A stretch of 26,728 nt of DNA from an uncultured Fibrobacter sp. (GTDB lineage: Bacteria > Fibrobacterota > Fibrobacteria > Fibrobacterales > Fibrobacteraceae): contig NZ_CALEFV010000328.1 in assembly GCF_937877005.1 (NCBI RefSeq), positions 1 to 26,728 on the forward strand, written 5' to 3'. Positions within the stretch are counted from its first letter, which is position 1, and each line of letters opens with the position of its first letter. The position numbers and the translations under genes are program-made. The notes beneath the pieces were generated by a model. That model was given only the letters and a program-made list of their open reading frames with translations, made no database searches and was not told where the DNA came from. Below are positions 23,069-26,728 of the stretch, piece by piece.

Positions 23069-23581
23069 TCACAGCAGACTAGTCAAAGCTCCGCCTACAG
23101 TCCCTAAAATAGTATTGACAAGAGGATGTTCAATAAACTTTTTCATAAGTTTTTTTGCATCATTCTTTTCTTGTACGGTTGCACTTGACTTATCTATCTG
23201 TTCAAGCAAGTAATTAAATGCATTGGAAACATTTTGAACATTATTGTTTCCAACTTGAATATTCGCATTATTTCCGTTGATGACTATGGAGTGTCCCGGT
23301 TCGCCATCGTTTTTTCGAAGCATGCAAGACCTAGCACGAGCACGACCTTCTTCGGTTAATTTACATTTCTCTTCTTTTCCCCAGGTAAACATCTTTATTA
23401 AACCAAGTGATGTTGCTTTACGCATTGCACTATTAAGCTGATCTAGGGACAAACCCAATTTTTTACAATCGAGTTCATCAAATTGGAAAGCAGCATTCGC
23501 TAAAGCAACACCTTTGTCTTCAATGGTTTCTTCCATATCAACAACAAGTTTGTCAACCCATTCTTCAGATTCGTTAATCAT
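23069..23581 (-). CDS. Winged-helix protein with RHIM-like amyloid motif and hydrophobic C-terminus
   Basis: A 170-residue protein in three parts. Residues 1 to about 88 look like a winged helix (LSLDQLNSAMRKATSLGLI, then KCKLTEEGRARA). Residues 98-120 carry an Asn/Gly-rich segment, SIVINGNNANIQVGNNNVQ, containing IQVGNNN, which fits the RHIM core (I/V)Q(I/V)GxxN and resembles bacterial amyloid signalling motifs. Residues 122-150 form a charged helix, and the end, EHPLVNTILGTVGGALTSLL, is a Gly-spaced hydrophobic helix able to enter membrane. In amyloid signalling such motifs nucleate assembly of an effector; here the effector could be the hydrophobic tail. No matching motif is seen in the neighbouring KAP protein. 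The gene follows it by 20 nt. The family is otherwise not recognised. Confidence 0.75.
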   Translation of the reverse strand: MINESEEWVDKLVVDMEETIEDKGVALANAAFQFDELDCKKLGLSLDQLNSAMRKATSLGLIKMFTWGKEEKCKLTEEGRARARSCMLRKNDGEPGHSIVINGNNANIQVGNNNVQNVSNAFNYLLEQIDKSSATVQEKNDAKKLMKKFIEHPLVNTILGTVGGALTSLL

Positions 23582-23601
23582 TCCTTCATTATCCTTATGT
23601 C

Positions 23602-25617
23602 TTAATTTTCCAAAATCTTTTTTATTTGATTACCTAAGTAATACAATCCGAATTGTCTTGTAGACATTGCGTATTTTCCTTCTTTGGGCTTTTCTTTGAA
23701 TTTTAGATCTATTGCAGCCCGCATTCTCTCTAAAAACTTCTTTTCTTCATCATCTATTTTTACGCGGTCATATCTTTTTTCAATTGCGTTACGAATTCTA
23801 TCCTGTGATTCGGGATCATGCGAAATAAATATTTTAACAAATCGTTCAGGATCTATTTTCTGAAAAGAGAAAAATTCGCTTTTTCCATATTGTTCAGATA
23901 CCATGGCGCAAGCGCTCAAAAGCGTTTTTACATCTTTACAAGTCAATTTTTTATAAAATAATTCAAATGTTTCTAGTTTCTTTTTTTGTTTAACCGTCAC
24001 AAGTTCGCTTTCAATAAGATGTCTAAATTCTTCGTTTCTATTCTTGTACTCTCGATATAAGGAATGATATTGTAAAATCTCTTCCGGTTCATCAAGCCTT
24101 TCATATACAAGAGTTCCCTTTATTGATTTTATATATTTTGACATTCTTTCGTATAATTTGTCAGCAGTCTCATATAGAGCACCTTTCTGTGCATACCAAT
24201 ACAAATGGTAAAAGAGAGAGAATATTTCATTTGAGTTTAAAAGTGTTTTCTGCATCAAAGCCTTATAAAAAGCACTTATCGCAGAATCGCCCTCTTTTGC
24301 AGATAGAAAAGGCCATCTATATATATTCTGTAAATCAGGATTCTTACTTTTATCAAACCATTCTGATTCACTTATGAGTTTTTTTACATATTCAATATCA
24401 TACTGGCTTTTAGTTAGCCAATCTTTCCATACATTGAACCATTTTTTTCCATAAGAACCTGTATTTACAGATAGTCTTGGTATTATCGAATACTGTTCCG
24501 AATGTTTTTCCCAAGCAGTTGCAGGAATCTCAACAACAGCATCTTCATTCATATACGCTTCGACACGAACATCATCTGGGGTTTCCTGCCCAATATCTGT
24601 ATTTATCAAGTTTCCCAAATAAAATGAATAATGTATGCAAAAGAAATCCGCAATTAGCAATTCGTTAAACTTTGATTTACGCAGCAAATTGTCGGGAATA
24701 TTGAACTTACCCTCTCTACCACCGATAAATAAATCAAAGTCTAAAAGAGAATATCGTATGGCTCTATAATTAGACACTCCCGAAAATGAAATGATACGAG
24801 TTAAGAGAACTTTGTTTTTACGCAAGATTTTCTTTGTTCTTTCATTAATTTGAACAATTCCTTTGGATGCGTCAAGCCATTGGTCTATAACACTTTCTGG
24901 ATTTGATTTGACTGTAAACTCTTTACCTATAACTTTTTCCTTGATAAGTTTTAGGCTTCTAATTTTTTCACGTTCATTAATCTCCTCAATATCATATTTA
25001 AGATGCCGTTCCATATGAGATTTTCTTCTAGAAGGCTTAATCTCGTACACATTCTTTTGAACAACACTTTGGTGCTTAAACTGGTCAATCCAAGCATCTT
25101 CATCAGCAACCAAAATACAATGTAAACCATCATCCTCAACAAATGGATTGATAAATCCAAATAGTTCCACTAAATCAACAGAGGCTCGTTCACAATCATC
25201 AAAAAAGAGGACATAATTGTCTTTGCATTTTTTTAGAAAATCGCCGATTTTTTTTGATCCACTAATAATTCCACTAACAGCATCTTGAGCAGCCGCTCCA
25301 CCTAACAAGTTACTACCGATTAAAGCTGCTGTTTTAGCTACTCCAAAAGTCATTTTAGAAACAGGCTTGTTTATAAGATTATGCACCGCTTCATAAATTC
25401 TACTATCAATTTCTTCTTTTGAAGAAACCCCAAATAGACTGATATAAATCGGTTTCAGCTCTTTGTTATTAGGCTTTAATTGGTGCTCAATATAGTTCTT
25501 AACAAAATATGTTTTTCCCGAGCCCCACGCTCCTTTAATAAGCACGGCGAAACCGGGCTTTTCAATTCGAAGATACTCGTTCAAATAATCTTCAATGTGC
25601 TTGTTGCTATTTGACAT
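23602..25617 (-). CDS. KAP-family P-loop NTPase
   Basis: A 671-residue predicted STAND-like NTPase of the KAP group, whose relatives include F-plasmid PifA and QatA, both anti-phage proteins. Walker A is GAWGSGKT (29-36). A hydrophobic, Gly/Ala-rich stretch (about 91-120, VAKTAALIGSNLLGGAAA) lies between Walker A and B, where KAP proteins carry membrane inserts. Walker B is YVLFFDDCERA (135-145), followed by a sensor-like HCILVADEDAW (about 166-176). The remaining 450 residues are helical and Lys/Glu-rich with no recognised domain, possibly a sensor. It is the first gene of the operon: ATG 25617 has AAGGA at 6-7 nt, a -10-like TAATAT just upstream, and a 26-bp palindrome by the -35 region. 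Coding is strongly A+T-rich compared with hsdR and the genes before 13,800. Confidence 0.85.
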   Translation of the reverse strand: MSNSNKHIEDYLNEYLRIEKPGFAVLIKGAWGSGKTYFVKNYIEHQLKPNNKELKPIYISLFGVSSKEEIDSRIYEAVHNLINKPVSKMTFGVAKTAALIGSNLLGGAAAQDAVSGIISGSKKIGDFLKKCKDNYVLFFDDCERASVDLVELFGFINPFVEDDGLHCILVADEDAWIDQFKHQSVVQKNVYEIKPSRRKSHMERHLKYDIEEINEREKIRSLKLIKEKVIGKEFTVKSNPESVIDQWLDASKGIVQINERTKKILRKNKVLLTRIISFSGVSNYRAIRYSLLDFDLFIGGREGKFNIPDNLLRKSKFNELLIADFFCIHYSFYLGNLINTDIGQETPDDVRVEAYMNEDAVVEIPATAWEKHSEQYSIIPRLSVNTGSYGKKWFNVWKDWLTKSQYDIEYVKKLISESEWFDKSKNPDLQNIYRWPFLSAKEGDSAISAFYKALMQKTLLNSNEIFSLFYHLYWYAQKGALYETADKLYERMSKYIKSIKGTLVYERLDEPEEILQYHSLYREYKNRNEEFRHLIESELVTVKQKKKLETFELFYKKLTCKDVKTLLSACAMVSEQYGKSEFFSFQKIDPERFVKIFISHDPESQDRIRNAIEKRYDRVKIDDEEKKFLERMRAAIDLKFKEKPKEGKYAMSTRQFGLYYLGNQIKKILEN

Positions 25618-25661
25618 ATTTCATCCTTGTTCAGTTCAATATTATCTCTGATTCTTCTTTC

Positions 25662-25687
25662 TAAACGTACCGAATTCGTTACGTTTA
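25662..25687. promoter_or_regulatory. Near-perfect 26-bp palindrome, probable operator of the KAP-led operon
   Basis: The half-sites TAAACGTACCGAA and TTCGTTACGTTTA are inverted copies with 12 of 13 positions matching. The palindrome touches the -35 region of the only promoter-like site for the KAP gene (TAATAT on the minus strand near 25640, 17 nt after CGTTTA). This is the usual position for a repressor operator. No U-tract follows, so it is not a terminator. Confidence 0.6.
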
Positions 25688-25747
25688 AATCGTACAAAAG
25701 CCTCTTTTTCTAACCGTGTGCAAATACATACCGTTAAAACAATTGCA

Positions 25748-25775
25748 ACCATTTTCGTGACCTCACGAAAATGGT
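25748..25775 (-). terminator. Perfect 13-bp hairpin directly after the RecG-like gene
   Basis: Arms ACCATTTTCGTGA (25748-25760) and TCACGAAAATGGT (25763-25775) are perfectly complementary with only two bases between them. The stem begins at the base after the stop codon of the RecG-like gene. The tail on the minus strand (TGCAATTGTTTT) is only moderately T-rich, so termination may be incomplete; a boundary or processing element is an alternative. Confidence 0.6.
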
Positions 25776-26728
25776 CTATTTCCCAATCCTCTTCGTTTTT
25801 CTTTTGATCTTCTTAACCGATGTTTTGTTGGCGTCAACAAAACGTTTTTGTTCACGAACCCAATGTCCATTTTTCGATGCGCCTTCCCAAGCAAAGCCTG
25901 ATTTTTTTAGATCTCGTTTGATTGTATCGCGACTGACATTTAGTTTTTGTGCTATTTCGGCAATTGTAATCGACCTATTTTTAGCAATCATTTCACCAAT
26001 CAAATCTATTCTTTTTTGAGGTGCATTTTGAGGTGCATTTTGAGGTGCATTTTGAGGTGCATTTTGGGTAACAATTTTGCCATTCAACTTGTTCAGCGGG
26101 AAGGTCACAACCGTATATCCAGTCTGCTCACTCCAGAAGGGTTGGGGTGAATTTTCCGCCTTGCAAGCATCCATTATGCGCTTGATACCCGAGCCCCATT
26201 TTTCCAAATATGTAGTTTGGTATAAGACGTTCGCAAGGACTTCGTTTCGCGGGAACGATTGGTGCGACCGCTTGATAGTTTTCGGAGTCAGTTCATGTGG
26301 CAACAAACCGGGGCTTTCAATTTCTATACGGTCATCGTAAATGGCGATGCCGATAGAGCACTGGTGAATGTCGTAATCCCTATGGCAAAGGGCATTGATT
26401 AGAGCCTCACGCAACGCAGCTACCGGAACATCGAGGTGTTCTTCCCTTTTGAGCCCCTTGATTTCACCGCTCAGGGACAGGTGCTTGAAGAAGAAGCCCA
26501 TACCCGCATCCAGCAAATCAAAGAAATTGCCGTGGGCCTGCTGGTTATCGATAAAGTAGTTCTTATCGGTCCCCCGGAAGCGGGCCATCCGAAGTAGATA
26601 TTCAAACGAGAACTTCTTTGAAAAAAGGAACACCGCGGCGTTCCTCACATTATCGCCATCCAACAGGTTCCATTTTTTCAGTATTACTTTAGTCGGCTCA
26701 TTGAGCGACCCCACCGGAATTCGTTTTT
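25776..26728 (-). CDS. RecG-like/AlbA_2-type ATP-binding regulator, C-terminal part
   Basis: The frame is still open at the window end (KRIPVGSLNEP precedes the first GTG at 26714), so the N-terminus, where an AlbA_2 DNA-binding domain is expected, is outside. The visible 317 residues contain a GHKL/HATPase_c_4-like domain (VPVAALREALINALCHRDY, then DRIEIESPGLLPHEL and EKWGSGIKRI), a (QNAP) repeat linker and a C-terminal helix-turn-helix (SITIAEIAQKLNVSRDTIKRDL) with a basic tail. Proteins of this kind are annotated as RecG-like or as transcriptional regulators and commonly sit inside type I restriction loci between hsdM and hsdS. That context predicts hsdM just beyond 26,728. It ends in a perfect hairpin and is separated from the KAP gene by 158 nt. 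Confidence 0.85.
   Translation of the reverse strand, partial: KRIPVGSLNEPTKVILKKWNLLDGDNVRNAAVFLFSKKFSFEYLLRMARFRGTDKNYFIDNQQAHGNFFDLLDAGMGFFFKHLSLSGEIKGLKREEHLDVPVAALREALINALCHRDYDIHQCSIGIAIYDDRIEIESPGLLPHELTPKTIKRSHQSFPRNEVLANVLYQTTYLEKWGSGIKRIMDACKAENSPQPFWSEQTGYTVVTFPLNKLNGKIVTQNAPQNAPQNAPQNAPQKRIDLIGEMIAKNRSITIAEIAQKLNVSRDTIKRDLKKSGFAWEGASKNGHWVREQKRFVDANKTSVKKIKRKTKRIGK
26018..26065 (-). repeat. Four tandem 12-bp repeats encoding a QNAP linker
   Basis: The unit GAGGTGCATTTT (plus strand) occurs four times without change. On the coding strand it gives a (QNAP)n-like linker between the ATPase-like domain and the helix-turn-helix of the RecG-like regulator. The unit is a multiple of three, so copy-number change alters linker length without breaking the frame. 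Confidence 0.9.

Noticed and set aside
26018..26065. Short CRISPR-like array.
   Set aside because: The four 12-bp units are directly adjacent with no spacers, and they are in frame inside a coding region.

Overview
The window looks like a chromosomal segment of a Fibrobacter-type bacterium (Fibrobacterota). This is inferred from two secreted plant-polysaccharide enzymes with C-terminal sorting-like domains, one of which has a poly-serine linker, and from the housekeeping gene content. No rRNA, tRNA, CRISPR array or insertion sequence was seen, and no gene-free stretch exceeds 300 bases.

Bases 1-13,730 are ordinary chromosome. In order they hold: an Mrp/ApbC iron-sulfur carrier ATPase (cut by the window start); a ModF-like double ABC ATPase; a secreted PL1 pectate lyase with promoter, hairpin leader and terminator; a TraB-family membrane protein; a lipoprotein gene broken by a frameshift; a second small lipoprotein whose 5' end overlaps an intrinsic terminator; a YbaK deacylase; a secreted GH5-type glycanase divergent from a polysaccharide deacetylase; a queC-queD-queE operon preceded by a probable preQ1-I riboswitch; a BASS-family transporter; a small zinc-ribbon membrane protein; and a GNAT acetyltransferase.

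Bases 13,807-26,728 are a defence island read entirely on the minus strand. Eight genes from 25,617 down to 13,807 are separated by 25 nt or less, or overlap, so they probably form one operon: a KAP-type P-loop NTPase, a winged-helix protein with an RHIM-like amyloid motif and hydrophobic tail, an 80-residue zinc ribbon, HsdS, a fusion of an ABC-type ATPase to a SAM methyltransferase, HsdR, a YgjP-like metallopeptidase, and RecQ with a C-terminal helix-turn-helix-like extension. Upstream, ending in a perfect 13-bp hairpin, is the C-terminal part of a RecG-like/AlbA_2-type regulator. HsdM is not in the window and probably lies beyond position 26,728.

The best candidate for an undescribed system is this operon. 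The ATPase-methyltransferase fusion sits between hsdS and hsdR, the place occupied by the anticodon nuclease PrrC in the E. coli prr locus, but carries a methyltransferase-like domain instead of a nuclease. The KAP/amyloid/zinc-ribbon cassette ahead of hsdS is visibly A+T-rich and has a near-perfect 26-bp palindrome by its promoter, which suggests a regulated, horizontally acquired module. Functions proposed for these two modules are inference; the gene boundaries and motifs are read directly from the sequence.
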